64,000 nt of DNA from Oscillospiraceae bacterium (GCA_017395085.1 JAFPWF010000010.1:102705-166704), one strand, 5' to 3'. Shown: positions 51,251-60,339, numbered from the stretch's first letter. The notes: generated by a model not told the origin, from the sequence alone. Numbers and translations: made by a program.

Positions 51251-51700
51251 TCAATACAAAAGCTTATGATAAACTTGCAGATTTTCATCTCCGTGGATAC
51301 AGAATATGACCTTCTCAATTGCACCGGTTTTCAAGTATTCTCGAACTGTGGATACAGCAATTCTTGCCGCTGCTTCCTTGGGAAAGTGAAACACTCCTGT
51401 GGAGATACAGCAGAAAGCAATGCTTTTGAGCCCCTTCTCTTCTGCCAGCGCAAGGCAGGAGCGGTAACAGGAGGCAAGCAGCTCCCGATCTTCCTCTGTG
51501 AGAGGTCCTGAAATGATCGGTCCTATGGTATGCAGCACATGCTTTGCTGGGAGATTATAGCCTTCTGTGATCTTGGCGAGCCCGGTGGGCTCTTCTTGTC
51601 CCTGTGCCCGCATGATTGCTGCACACTCTTCCCGAAGCTGCAGTCCTGCCGCCGAATGGATCGCGTTTGCGACACCCTTCAGAATCACACATTTCTCCAC
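51251..51700 (-). pseudogene. Macrodomain (ADP-ribosyl hydrolase) gene, 5' part lost
   Basis: Only the C-terminal half of a macrodomain protein is present: NAIHSAAGLQLREECAAIM, GLAKITEGYNLPAKHVLHTIGP, CYRSCLALAEEKGLKSIAFCCISTGVFHFPKEAAARIAVSTVREYL and VIFCIHGDENLQVYH. The expected N-terminal part with the NAANS loop is absent, and the sequence upstream of NAIHS is recombinase sequence in another frame. Macrodomain/sirtuin pairs reverse and install ADP-ribose on lipoylated proteins. The gene was split by insertion of the mobile element; the rest should lie at the element's far end, outside this window. The remnant may still be transcribed but is not a complete enzyme. Confidence 0.82.
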
Positions 51701-53498
51701 CTTGGGAGAATGCGGTCATTGTAGTCTCTTCTGATTCTGTTTCAAGAGTGCCGCTGCGTCCGAAAAAATAGTCTTCCTCGCCGGAATAGTCTTCGGTGAC
51801 GCAGCCCTTGATATAAATGTGGCAGACCTCATTTTTCCCGTCTCGGGTCACATAGACACGCTCCACAATGCTGCCGATCAGCGATACGATCTCCGTGGGT
51901 TCTGCATCCTTCACCAGTTCCCGGAAGGACAGCAGCGTCTCCTTGATCTTTTCATAATCCCTGATATGAGCCTGTTGGTCCTCCAGCTCCATCTCCAGCC
52001 TCGAGAGCGTCTTCCGCTTTGCGAAGATCTCCTCGGTCATCTCATTGACATCCGCTTCCAGGTAGGGCCTTGTGGTTTCGGAAGCCGTCCGCAAGGCTTT
52101 CACCTGGGCCTTGATATCCCGGTCCAGACGGTCGATCTCTTTCTGAAGCGAAGAGATCTCCTGCTGTGTCTTGTCGCCTTTTACGGTCTGGTCGATCTGC
52201 CGCTGGATATTGGTGAGATAATAGTTCTGCTCTTCGTCTGACAGGGAGGAAAGCTTCTCTACGATAAACTCATCAAACTCCACGCCGTGAACCGCCTGGT
52301 AGTCGCAGGAACCTTTCCGGACCGCATTCGGACAGGCGTATTTGAACCGCGGTTTCCCATGTGTATACCGTCCGCTTTCTGAAACCACGTTCAGGCGCTG
52401 ATGACAAAGCGGGCAGTAGATGAGGCCTGCCAGCAGCGCGTTGGTTGCCCGGTGCGGCCTGTTGTAGCGGTCAGCGATATCCAGCTTTAAAGTCTGCGCT
52501 GTCACCCAATCCTTGCCTTCAATGAATCCTTCGTGGCGGCCGATGGCAATGATCCATTCACTGATGTCTTTCTCCCGGACCGTCTTAGAAAACTCCGGGT
52601 GAAGGAAAGTTGAGTCGTCACTTTCTTCCCGCATCTCACGGGTACGGTTATAAACCGATATCCCGTGAAGACCGTCGTAATCTGCTTCCTCGCCGTAAAT
52701 ATCCCCGTCATGCTCGATGAAATAACGGAAGGCATCCTGATCGGCGCTGCAGTAGACCGGATTCGTCACGATATCCCGCACCGACTGTGTATTGAAGGGA
52801 AGACCGGTCTTTGTCCGATATCCCTCTGCATTCAGCTTCCGGGCAGCCGCATTGTAGCCTCTGGTAGAAAGGAACGCCTGAAACACATGCTGCACCAGTA
52901 CCTTTTCTTCCGGAATCGTGACGAGATAGGCATACCCATTCTTCTTGCTGCCACTGCCATGCTGGGACCGGTCAACTGAAAAGCCTGTCGGCGCAATCCC
53001 TCCCATCCAGCGGCCGTCCTTTGCCAGCTCGATCAGGTTGTCGGTGATCCTTTCCTTGATGACGTCGCGCTCAAACTCCGCAATGATGCCGAGCATCTGG
53101 ATCATCATCTTGGAATTGCTGTCCTGGGTGTTCAGGTTATTGGAACTGATCAGCAGGGCAACATTATGCTTGTTCAGGTAGTCGATCATCGTGGTGAGAT
53201 CCGACATCTTGCGGCTGATACGGTCCAGCTTATAGCAGACGATAGCACGAATCTTGTTCTGTTCCACATCGCGGATCATCCGCTGGAAATCCGGCCTGTC
53301 GGCATAAAAGCCGCTCTTGCCTTCGTCCTCATATACCTTGAATTCATAGTCAGCCGGGAGTTTCAGATGCAGTCTGGCATATTCGCGGCAGTACTCCTCC
53401 TGATTTGCAATGGAGTCGCCTTTGTGGGTGATCTTTGATTTCCTGGCATAGATCACAACAGCACGATCATCTTGTTTTGTATGATCATTCTTTTTCAA
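51555..53498 (-). CDS. Large serine recombinase (integrase of the element)
   Basis: About 647 residues. Order: resolvase catalytic domain (AVVIYARKSKITHKGDSIANQEEYCREYARLHL with the catalytic Ser, GKSGFYADRPDFQRMI, YKLDRISRKMSDL), the recombinase domain (GIAPTGFSVDR ... FNTQSVRDIVTNPVYC), zinc ribbon (GLIYCPLCHQRLNV ... YACPNAVRKGSCDY) and a coiled coil near residues 450-560. The TTG start at 53498 follows AGGAGGTGA. The last about 45 codons overlap the macrodomain remnant in another frame, so the native terminus has probably been replaced by target sequence at the attachment junction. Confidence 0.92.
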   Translation of the reverse strand: MKKNDHTKQDDRAVVIYARKSKITHKGDSIANQEEYCREYARLHLKLPADYEFKVYEDEGKSGFYADRPDFQRMIRDVEQNKIRAIVCYKLDRISRKMSDLTTMIDYLNKHNVALLISSNNLNTQDSNSKMMIQMLGIIAEFERDVIKERITDNLIELAKDGRWMGGIAPTGFSVDRSQHGSGSKKNGYAYLVTIPEEKVLVQHVFQAFLSTRGYNAAARKLNAEGYRTKTGLPFNTQSVRDIVTNPVYCSADQDAFRYFIEHDGDIYGEEADYDGLHGISVYNRTREMREESDDSTFLHPEFSKTVREKDISEWIIAIGRHEGFIEGKDWVTAQTLKLDIADRYNRPHRATNALLAGLIYCPLCHQRLNVVSESGRYTHGKPRFKYACPNAVRKGSCDYQAVHGVEFDEFIVEKLSSLSDEEQNYYLTNIQRQIDQTVKGDKTQQEISSLQKEIDRLDRDIKAQVKALRTASETTRPYLEADVNEMTEEIFAKRKTLSRLEMELEDQQAHIRDYEKIKETLLSFRELVKDAEPTEIVSLIGSIVERVYVTRDGKNEVCHIYIKGCVTEDYSGEEDYFFGRSGTLETESEETTMTAFSQGGEMCDSEGCRKRDPFGGRTAASGRVCSNHAGTGTRRAHRARQDHRRL

Positions 53499-53627
53499 AG
53501 AATCACCTCCTTGTTTTTCTTTAACACACACGCATTATACCACGAAAAATAAAAAAAGCCAGAGGGAATCTGATGTTTTTCAGAAATCCCTCTGGTTGAC
53601 TTGATTGGCATCGCTGAAGGCCTATCT

Positions 53628-53816
53628 TCAGCTGGCCTTAAGATACTCCTTAAGATCGATCTGACGGAGTGCGGCTATGTCCTGCTTCTGGATAAACCTC
53701 GCCGCAAGCTTCAGCCGTTTATCCTGGAATTCACGCATGACCTGCTTCCTGTTATCCCCGAAATGAATCACACACTCCATATCCCTATAGCGATTGTCTT
53801 TCAGCAAAGGCATCAC
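53628..53816 (-). CDS. Small hypothetical protein of the element
   Basis: A 62-residue protein (MMPLLKDNRYRDMECVIHFGDNRKQVMREFQDKRLKLAARFIQKQD...) with charged helices. Its start overlaps the stop of the relaxase gene, so the two are probably translated together. No family recognised; small accessory proteins at this place are common in mobilizable elements. Confidence 0.6.
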   Translation of the reverse strand: MMPLLKDNRYRDMECVIHFGDNRKQVMREFQDKRLKLAARFIQKQDIAALRQIDLKEYLKAS

Positions 53817-54799
53817 CTCCCCGGCTCCAACTCATGGAGCTTGTCCGGTGAGCTTCTGTCGGCATAGGCTGCCAGCACCTCCGGCGGAATCCTCTCCAGA
53901 AGGGATACGGCTTCCTCGTAATCATGCTGCAGCTTCAGATCTGTCATTTTCTTCAGGATGCTTTCCTGCTGAGATTCCTTCAGTTCGGCGGATAAGGTTT
54001 CATTTTGCAGCTCAAGAGCTGTGTTTTCAGCCTTCATCGTGCTGAAAGCCTTGCTGTACTTTCTGACCTGGGTGCTCATCTTTTCGACGCTCGGGATATA
54101 TTTGTCCAGCACCTTCCCGATCTCAGCAGCCTTTGCCTTAGCATTGAAGGCATTGACCTCCGTGAGCAGGCTCTCCAGCTTCTCACGCTGTTTATTGAGC
54201 CGAGTCATCTCTTTGAAGACCCGGGGCGGGATATAGTCTCTTCCGGTCTCGCTGGCGCTTTGTCCGCGCTCTAGTTCCGGGTACTTCCGGACCATATGCT
54301 CCCAGTAGGCATCCTGCCATTTGGTCAGCTTCTTTTTGTTGCCCACGATCTCTTTCGCCGAAAGCCTCCCGTCCTCTGTCAGCGGGACAAAAGAAAGGTG
54401 CATATGGGGCGTTGTCTCGTCCATATGCACCACGGCTGAAATGATCGTATCCGGATCCTGTTTTTGTTTGATGAACTCCAGCGCCTCCTGGAAAAAGACC
54501 TTCATCTCTTTCATGCTCTTTCCCTGGAAAAACTCCGGGGTGGCGGTGATCACCGTCTCCACCAGCCTGACGCTGTCGGTCCTGGTCCGGCATCCGGCCT
54601 CCCGGATCTGCCGTTCTGCCTCCGCCCGGTACCGCCCCTGGGGTTCGACCAGGTGATAATTCAGATGCGTCCGGGTCGGGTCGATGTCCGGGTTGCTGGC
54701 GTAAGATTCCTTGGTTCTTTCATCATGGGCCTCAATCTTTCCGATCTCCGGCCCCTTGTATTTCATAAAGCGCATGATCGCGTACTGCGGTACTGCCAT
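53813..54799 (-). CDS. MobV/Pre-type relaxase
   Basis: A 328-residue plasmid-mobilisation relaxase: MAVPQYAIMRFMKYKGPEIGKIEAHDERTKESYASNPDIDPTRTHLNYHLVEP is the MOBV N-terminal motif, followed by AVVHMDETTPHMHLSFVPLTEDGRLSAKEI, whose HxDE...HMH residues bind the metal. The rest is coiled coil (KLESLLTEVNAFNAKAKAAE). It nicks oriT and is helped by another element's secretion machinery. The ATG at 54799 is chosen because the relaxase motif begins there. A palindrome-rich segment just upstream may be oriT. Confidence 0.9.
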   Translation of the reverse strand: MAVPQYAIMRFMKYKGPEIGKIEAHDERTKESYASNPDIDPTRTHLNYHLVEPQGRYRAEAERQIREAGCRTRTDSVRLVETVITATPEFFQGKSMKEMKVFFQEALEFIKQKQDPDTIISAVVHMDETTPHMHLSFVPLTEDGRLSAKEIVGNKKKLTKWQDAYWEHMVRKYPELERGQSASETGRDYIPPRVFKEMTRLNKQREKLESLLTEVNAFNAKAKAAEIGKVLDKYIPSVEKMSTQVRKYSKAFSTMKAENTALELQNETLSAELKESQQESILKKMTDLKLQHDYEEAVSLLERIPPEVLAAYADRSSPDKLHELEPGR

Positions 54800-54850
54800 T
54801 GTGTTTGCTCCTCCTTCAAACTCTGTAATGAAAAAGACTTCGTGATTTTT

Positions 54851-54920
54851 GCGTTCGTACGTACATGCGTACAGCCGGCACCCGGGATGGACACCGAACG
54901 CTTGTACGTACGTACGCATG
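54851..54920. other. Palindrome-rich segment, candidate oriT
   Basis: GCGTTC (54851) faces GAACGC (54896), and each is joined to GTACGTAC-type and ATGCGTAC/GTACGCAT blocks. It lies in the roughly 130-bp gap between the relaxase and the primase/helicase gene. MOBV origins of transfer are usually just upstream of the relaxase and are rich in inverted repeats. The nick site was not identified. Confidence 0.45.
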
Positions 54921-54931
54921 ATTTGACAACT

Positions 54932-56257
54932 TTATTTAAGAAAGGGATTATTATGATCGATGACCTCGACGCCACGGTATCCCCGGCAGCGTTTGCCCTT
55001 CCCGCGATAGATGTTGTTGTCAGGAATCAGGTGGTAGACTTCAGCATACTGGGAAAGAAAGTTGGCGAAGCTCTTCATGGAAAGAGCATTCTCCGCATTG
55101 TCATCACACCATTCCTTGTATGCCGCATACAGGTCGCTGGTCGCCGCCTTGCTGTCTTCATGAAAGGTGAGATACCCCTCAGACGCCAGGAACTCCAGGA
55201 TGTTGTTGGCGTCCTTTACAATAGCGGCGATGTTCTCCTTCGACCGTTCGCTGATGGTGAAGCGATAGTCATTGGCAATGAGGCGCTTTAAGCCTTCCAG
55301 GCACCAGAGCAGGATACCTTCCTTTTCCGCGATCATCTTTTCCACCAGATACGGGTCATCGACACGACCTTCGGGCTTGTCCTTCGTGGTGATCACGATC
55401 TGCCGCCGGAAAAAGCCGTCAGACCGGTCGTGAAGCGCGGTGAGGGCACCGTTTCCAAAGCAGAGGAAGCGGACATACAGAAGGCTCTGATAACTTTGGA
55501 TGCCTTTGCGTTCGACGTCCATCTGGCATTCGGAGGTGACGATGGATTTGATATAGTTCGTCTTACTCAGCGCACTCATATCCATGTCGTCATCCACCAT
55601 CAGGAGCCTGTCCTCCAGATCCGCTCTCGCGAACTTGTTTGTCTCAACCTTCTGGATACTGGTGGTGTTCATGCTGATCCCGAGGATCGATTTCATGACG
55701 AGTCCCACACGCGACTTGCCCTCGCCGCCTTTTCCGATCATCAGGAGCATCTTCTGGGCCCTGGTCGTAGGGAGCAGGCAGTACCCCAGGTACTCCTGCA
55801 GCGTCGGGATGTCCTCCGGCACCAGGAGCTCCGAAAGGAACTTCAGCCATACGTTCGCCGTGTCTGCTGCCGGATTGTAGGAGACGTCCAGCCGGTTCCG
55901 GCAGTATTCCTTTTCTTCGCTGAAATGGCCGTCCAGATACCAGGTGCCGTTGGACACATGGATGCGGTCCTGATGAAGCGGGATCTCGTCGGCAAATGCC
56001 ATCATCTTGACCGCTTTCATAAGATCCTCGACCTTCCTTGCAGTCCCGGTCTTGACCCAATCGCAGATCTCCATGAAGATCTCGCGTTTCAGGGCAGCCT
56101 CGTCGGGGATAAGGCCCTCGACGGTACACAGCTTGCCATGGACACATTTCATGGGAAAGGCCTCCAGAAACGAGCAACAAAACATCATCTCATCGATCCT
56201 GCGATCCTCGGTGACCCATACCGGAGCGTCAGGAGGCAATGTTGATTTCCTCGGCAT
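54932..56257 (-). CDS. Superfamily 3 primase-helicase (D5/P4-type) protein
   Basis: About 441 residues. The middle is the D5N/SF3 helicase: RNRLDVSYNPAADTANVWLKFLSELL, LLPTTRAQKMLLMIGKGGEGKSRVG (Walker A), DLEDRLLMVDDDMDM (Walker B), FLCFGNGALTALHDRSDGFFRRQI. The C terminus is the DNA-binding tail (GYRGVEVIDHN). It starts inside the preceding CHC2 gene region and probably forms a replication module with it for the element. Confidence 0.87.
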   Translation of the reverse strand: MPRKSTLPPDAPVWVTEDRRIDEMMFCCSFLEAFPMKCVHGKLCTVEGLIPDEAALKREIFMEICDWVKTGTARKVEDLMKAVKMMAFADEIPLHQDRIHVSNGTWYLDGHFSEEKEYCRNRLDVSYNPAADTANVWLKFLSELLVPEDIPTLQEYLGYCLLPTTRAQKMLLMIGKGGEGKSRVGLVMKSILGISMNTTSIQKVETNKFARADLEDRLLMVDDDMDMSALSKTNYIKSIVTSECQMDVERKGIQSYQSLLYVRFLCFGNGALTALHDRSDGFFRRQIVITTKDKPEGRVDDPYLVEKMIAEKEGILLWCLEGLKRLIANDYRFTISERSKENIAAIVKDANNILEFLASEGYLTFHEDSKAATSDLYAAYKEWCDDNAENALSMKSFANFLSQYAEVYHLIPDNNIYRGKGKRCRGYRGVEVIDHNNPFLK

Positions 56258-56861
56258 TCTCCGACCTCCTTTCTTCCTCACGGGCTCTTCCCACACGATC
56301 TTCGAGACCGGTGATCTTGCCGTCCTTCATCAGTTCCATTACCACAGCCTTCCTCTGTTCGAGGTTACCGACCGTTAAAAGATCTGCCAGATATTCAATA
56401 TAAGAAAACATCTGGCAGGCTTCCACAAAGCGGCCATCGGGCTCCTCGTCCATCGATATGGGTGAGTACTGCACCTTCCAGTCCTCCAGAAGGTGCAGAT
56501 AATCACAAAGCACCCGCTGACAGTAGCGTTCGTCATCACGGAACGCCCTGATCATCGGGTGCCTGGGTTTTGCAAGCGCGGCTGCTTCCGGCGGCTTATC
56601 CGGGTCGATACCGAAGTCCTCCGCGATCTTCCTGGCCGCCTCGTAAGGGCTGAGGTTAAACAACTCTGCGACCAGGTCGATCACATCGCCTTTCGCTCCG
56701 CATCCGAAGCAGTAGTAGAAGTCCGGATTGAGCTTGAGGCTCGGGTGACGGTCATTGTGGAATGGACATCGGGCCATGCTGTGGCGGGTCACGGTAAGCC
56801 CGTATGCCCTGGCGGCTTCCGGCACGCTGACGTTTGCTTTGACAGTGTCAAATAGGTTCAT
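56229..56861 (-). CDS. CHC2 zinc-finger primase-like protein
   Basis: A 210-residue protein with a DnaG-type CHC2 zinc finger at its start: ARCPFHNDRHPSLKLNPDFYYCFGCGAKGDVIDLVAELFNLSPYEAARKIAEDFGID (Cys, His, Cys, Cys ligands). The catalytic TOPRIM domain is absent, so it acts with the helicase-like protein that follows; the two reading frames overlap. Replication of the excised element is the likely role. Confidence 0.9.
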   Translation of the reverse strand: MNLFDTVKANVSVPEAARAYGLTVTRHSMARCPFHNDRHPSLKLNPDFYYCFGCGAKGDVIDLVAELFNLSPYEAARKIAEDFGIDPDKPPEAAALAKPRHPMIRAFRDDERYCQRVLCDYLHLLEDWKVQYSPISMDEEPDGRFVEACQMFSYIEYLADLLTVGNLEQRKAVVMELMKDGKITGLEDRVGRAREEERRSENAEEINIAS

Positions 56862-57067
56862 AGTCGGCAGTTCCTCCTTTAAGATTATTTGGATTTTTCA
56901 TCCTGGTTTCTTATACGGAGAAAATGCCGGTCAGCTGAAAAATAAGGCGTTTTCGGGATTTGGAGGAGATGACGGAGAAGAAAATTGCAAAAACACAATT
57001 GAGACCGGATTATGGGACAGGTATATACGTATGATAGTGGCATGGAAGTTATGACACCGAGCCCTAC

Positions 57068-57142
57068 TGGACAATTTTTCGTGTTTTAAGAAAATTGTCC
57101 ATTAGTAGTGGACAAAGCGAGAGATATGCGTTAAAATGTCCA
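57068..57142. promoter_or_regulatory. Array of TGGACA half-sites before the DUF4143 gene
   Basis: Four half-sites alternate in orientation: TGGACAAT (57068), ATTGTCCA (57094), TGGACAA (57109) and TGTCCA (57137). The first two form an extended palindrome, GGACAATTTT with AAAATTGTCC. This covers the promoter region of the ATPase gene and looks like a multi-dimer operator. Confidence 0.55.
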
Positions 57143-57177
57143 GTAGGAACAAGACCATTTGCCAGGAGGCGCGTAAA

Positions 57178-58359
57178 ATGATTAAGCGTGAAAAGTATAT
57201 GGAGCCCATCCGGGAATTTTATGACGGGGATCTGATTAAGGTCATTACCGGCATTCGCCGATGCGGAAAATCCGTAATTCTAAAGCAAATAATGGAAGAA
57301 ATCAAGGAACGGTCAGACAATATCATTTTCCTTGATTTCGAAGATACAGCTGTTCTGAATGCTATCCCAGATGAGATGACACTGCTAAATTATATTGACA
57401 GTCATCGCAAGGAATCGCTGTGCTATGTATTTCTGGATGAAGTTCAGAGAGTAGAGGGATGGGCTGGAGCGTGCCGTACGCTCCGGATCAGAAACTGCTC
57501 TGTCTTTATAAGCGGTTCAAACTCCAAGCTTCTATCCAGGGAGTTTACGAAAGAGCTTTCGGGAAGATATGTACCTTTCAGGGTCAGGCCGTTTGTGTAC
57601 AGGGAACTTGCCGAGTATGGAAAAGAACTGGGAAAAGACGTTTCTCTCACCGACTATATCATCTGGGGTGGATTCCCTAAGCGAATCGAATACAGCGGGG
57701 AGAGCGGACAACGGATCTATCTGAATGAGCTGAACGAGACGATTATTCTGAACGATATCATTAACCGTTATAAGATCAGGAAAACCGAGGTCTTCAAACG
57801 GCTGGCCAACTTTGTGTTCCTGTCAAACGGCAGAATCCTTTCTGCCAGGTCCGTAGAGAAATATATGAAAGGTGCCGGCCTGCCCTGCTCCATCACAACG
57901 ATCATCAAGTATATCGGCTATCTGGAGGAAGCCTATGCAATAGGGACCGTAAAGAAGTATTCGGCCAAATCCAAACGAGAATTGGAATACTATCTCAAGG
58001 TTTACGATGAGGATGTTGCTTTGAATTCCATCCGCGTTATGAACAGCAGATATGATCTCACACACAATTTTGAGAACGTCGTTTATAACGAACTCCTTTA
58101 TATGGGCTACAGCCTCCAGGTGTATCATGACGGGTCTCAGGAAATAGATTTCGTGGCCAATAAGGGAAATAAGCAATACTATATCCAGGTCGCTTACTCT
58201 GTAGCAGAAGAAAAGGCTTATGAGAGAGAATTCGGAGCTTTTGCAAAGCTGGACAATTCCTGCCAGAAGATCGTTATCACAAATGACGATATTGATTTCA
58301 GCACCAGCACGGTGCGTCATATCCTGTTCAGGGATTTCGTTCACATGGACGAATTATGA
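57178..58359 (+). CDS. AAA ATPase with C-terminal DUF4143
   Basis: About 393 residues. N-terminal ATPase: Walker A ITGIRRCGKSVIL, FLDFEDTAVLN, Walker B CYVFLDEVQRVEGWAGACRTL, FISGSNSKLLSREFTKELSGRYVPF. C-terminal DUF4143 with SVEKYMKGAGLPCSITTIIKYIGYLEEAYAIG, DYEN-like FENVVYNELLYMGYSLQVYHDGSQEIDFVAN (nuclease-like core) and YYIQVAYSVAEEKAYERE. AGGAGG precedes the ATG. Homologues are scattered, horizontally moved genes of unknown function. A half-site array precedes it. Confidence 0.85.
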   Translation: MIKREKYMEPIREFYDGDLIKVITGIRRCGKSVILKQIMEEIKERSDNIIFLDFEDTAVLNAIPDEMTLLNYIDSHRKESLCYVFLDEVQRVEGWAGACRTLRIRNCSVFISGSNSKLLSREFTKELSGRYVPFRVRPFVYRELAEYGKELGKDVSLTDYIIWGGFPKRIEYSGESGQRIYLNELNETIILNDIINRYKIRKTEVFKRLANFVFLSNGRILSARSVEKYMKGAGLPCSITTIIKYIGYLEEAYAIGTVKKYSAKSKRELEYYLKVYDEDVALNSIRVMNSRYDLTHNFENVVYNELLYMGYSLQVYHDGSQEIDFVANKGNKQYYIQVAYSVAEEKAYEREFGAFAKLDNSCQKIVITNDDIDFSTSTVRHILFRDFVHMDEL

Positions 58360-58373
58360 TGAAGGAGATTGCT

Positions 58374-59207
58374 ATGTCCGACACTTATCTCCCCGGTGAC
58401 ACCCGGCAACGTATCCAGGACCTTATCAAAAACAGAAAGATCACCCAGGCCGAACTCGCCGAAAAGGTCGGTCTTTCGAACAGTGCCATCAGCCGGTATC
58501 TCCAGGGTAGCACAAAGAATCTTGGAGACGGTTACATCATCCGGATCGCCAAATATTTTGACGTATCGACGGACTTCCTTCTTGGGGAAACGGACATTCC
58601 GGACCGGAAGAATTATGATATTGAAGAGCTGGGGCTCTCGGCGGAAACAGCAAAGCTTCTGTATACCGGAAAGGTCGATGCCTCTGTTCTGAACCAGCTG
58701 ATCGAACATCCCCGCTTTCCACAGCTGCTGCTTTTGCTGGCACGGTATCAGGACGAGACCATGATCGCCGGTATCAATGCAATGAACCAGGTGATGAATT
58801 TCTCCCGTTCCTTTATTATCGGCCAAGCGAAACTTCACCCTGAAGATGCCGAAGCCGCCGGGGAAGCTGCAAAGGCACTGCAGCTGCTTAGTACTCCTCC
58901 TGTCGCGGCGGACACAACTGCGATTCAAACTCTTTTCATGCAGATCGCCCGCGATATCAAGAAGAATGCCGAATCGACTGCCGAGGAAAAGCAGAAGGCA
59001 ACAGCTGAAGTGTTGAATCGCCTGCGTGCAAACCTGACGAAAGACGGGGAGGCAGTTGATCTCAGCAAGCTGACCGCCGAGGAGGTGACGGCCGCGGTCA
59101 TGAAGACCATTTCGGAAGCGGGCATACCGGAAGAAATGCTCTCATCTCTTGGCATCAGTTTTCTGGATTTGCTGAATGCTCTCAAGGAACCGGATCATGA
59201 CGAATGA
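58374..59207 (+). CDS. XRE-family regulator (element repressor type)
   Basis: A 277-residue protein with an N-terminal HTH: DTRQRIQDLIKNRKITQAELAEKVGLSNSAISRYLQGSTKNLGDGYIIRIAKYFDVSTDFLLGETD. The rest is helical, with a C-terminal stretch rich in Ala and Glu (STAEEKQKATAEVLNRLRANLTKDGEAVD). AAGGAG is seven bases before the ATG. It is followed, overlapping by 11 bases, by the sigma factor. It probably represses or times element genes; the TGGACA array is a possible target. Confidence 0.83.
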   Translation: MSDTYLPGDTRQRIQDLIKNRKITQAELAEKVGLSNSAISRYLQGSTKNLGDGYIIRIAKYFDVSTDFLLGETDIPDRKNYDIEELGLSAETAKLLYTGKVDASVLNQLIEHPRFPQLLLLLARYQDETMIAGINAMNQVMNFSRSFIIGQAKLHPEDAEAAGEAAKALQLLSTPPVAADTTAIQTLFMQIARDIKKNAESTAEEKQKATAEVLNRLRANLTKDGEAVDLSKLTAEEVTAAVMKTISEAGIPEEMLSSLGISFLDLLNALKEPDHDE

Positions 59208-59820
59208 GGAGCTCTGCATTCTGGCGCAGGAAGGAAGTACCGAAGCAGAGGAGGAGCTGATTCGCAATTTACTGCCATCGCTGCAGGCACTGGCTGTAAG
59301 ATTTGAAGCACAGTACTCCGGACTTCAGATCGAATCTGACGATCTATTACAGGAAGGTTCGATTGGATTTTTAAGGGCTGTTCATTCCTTCCGTCCGGAA
59401 AAAGGGAATCTGTTCCAGACCTATGCATCCCGGGTTTCCGAAAACGCGATGATGGACTATGTCCGAAAATGCGCATCCACTGTTCCGTCTACAGGTCAGA
59501 CGTTGAGCCTTGACGTCGAACCCCATAATGACCAGGATAACGAGGAGAGCAGTTTCTACGACAAGCTTTTTTCGGAATACACGAAAACACCGGAGCAGAT
59601 CTATATCGAAAAGGAGACCAACGAGGAAGTTCATCATGCGCTGGATATGATCTCTGCCAGGGAGCAAACTTACCTCCGCTTCCGCTACGGATTTGATGAC
59701 GATCTTCTCCACGACAGGGAAGAGACCGCGGCGCATTTCCACTTGAGCGAGAGCCGCGCAAAAAGCATCGAACGAACCGCTCTTCATAATTTCCGCGAAG
59801 AGCTCCATTGGTGGCAGTAA
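59197..59820 (+). CDS. Sigma-70-like RNA polymerase sigma factor
   Basis: A 207-residue sigma-70 family protein. Region 2: LLQEGSIGFLRAVHSFRPEKGNLFQTYASRVSENAMMDYVRK (the RNA-polymerase core and -10 contacts). Region 4-like HTH: MISAREQTYLRFRYGFDDDLLHDREETAAHFHLSESRAKSIERTALHNFREEL. It starts within the end of the XRE gene, suggesting translational coupling. It may direct transcription of element genes. Confidence 0.82.
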   Translation: MTNEELCILAQEGSTEAEEELIRNLLPSLQALAVRFEAQYSGLQIESDDLLQEGSIGFLRAVHSFRPEKGNLFQTYASRVSENAMMDYVRKCASTVPSTGQTLSLDVEPHNDQDNEESSFYDKLFSEYTKTPEQIYIEKETNEEVHHALDMISAREQTYLRFRYGFDDDLLHDREETAAHFHLSESRAKSIERTALHNFREELHWWQ

Positions 59821-59961
59821 TTCCATTGCTTGGTTTTTGTATACCTCTATCCTCAGTCCGATCCGGAATCGGCGCTGTGACTGTTGTCACATCACCATTC
59901 CTTTTGTGCCGTTCAAATGTCCGCTTCCTCCTGGGAAGCGACCTTTTTAACGCCATAACGC

Positions 59962-60004
59962 AAAACAGCAGCATGTGCATCAAAGGGGCACACGCTGCTG
60001 TTTT
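59962..60004 (+). terminator. Terminator after the XRE/sigma operon
   Basis: AAAACAGCAGC pairs with GCTGCTGTTTT, with an inner GTG/CAC pairing; the T-run ends the sigma transcript. Confidence 0.75.
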
Positions 60005-60031
60005 GCTGCCGTCTTTCGGATAAAGGTATAA

Positions 60032-60086
60032 CACACTAGACTTTGCCGGCAAAGTCGTGTGCCAAAAGGAACGCTGTTCCCTTTGG
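60032..60086. repeat. Perfect palindrome and adjacent hairpin in a 520-bp gap
   Basis: GACTTTGCCGGCAAAGTC (60039-60056) is a perfect 18-bp palindrome, flanked by CACAC/GTGTG, and followed by a second hairpin, CCAAAAGGAAC with GTTCCCTTTGG. No gene is visible from 59821 to 60339. It may be a small structured RNA, a replication or transfer site, or an insertion boundary. Confidence 0.5.
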
Positions 60087-60339
60087 AATCCTATGCCACG
60101 AAACCGCCGGTTTCTTTGGATTCTTCCTGCAAACAGGACAGATGACACATGTCGGTTCCCCGTTTCATATCTCCAACTCTACTCTGTCCTGTTTGAATGT
60201 CTTGCCTTTCTTCTGTCCACATTCCAGGCAAGACATTCCTGATCCCTTGTGATTCTTATCGATATCAAAAATGCATCACCAGATAAACGGGATCAGCCGG
60301 TACCCCCCCCCCTTGCCCTAATACTCTGCATATCGCCCC

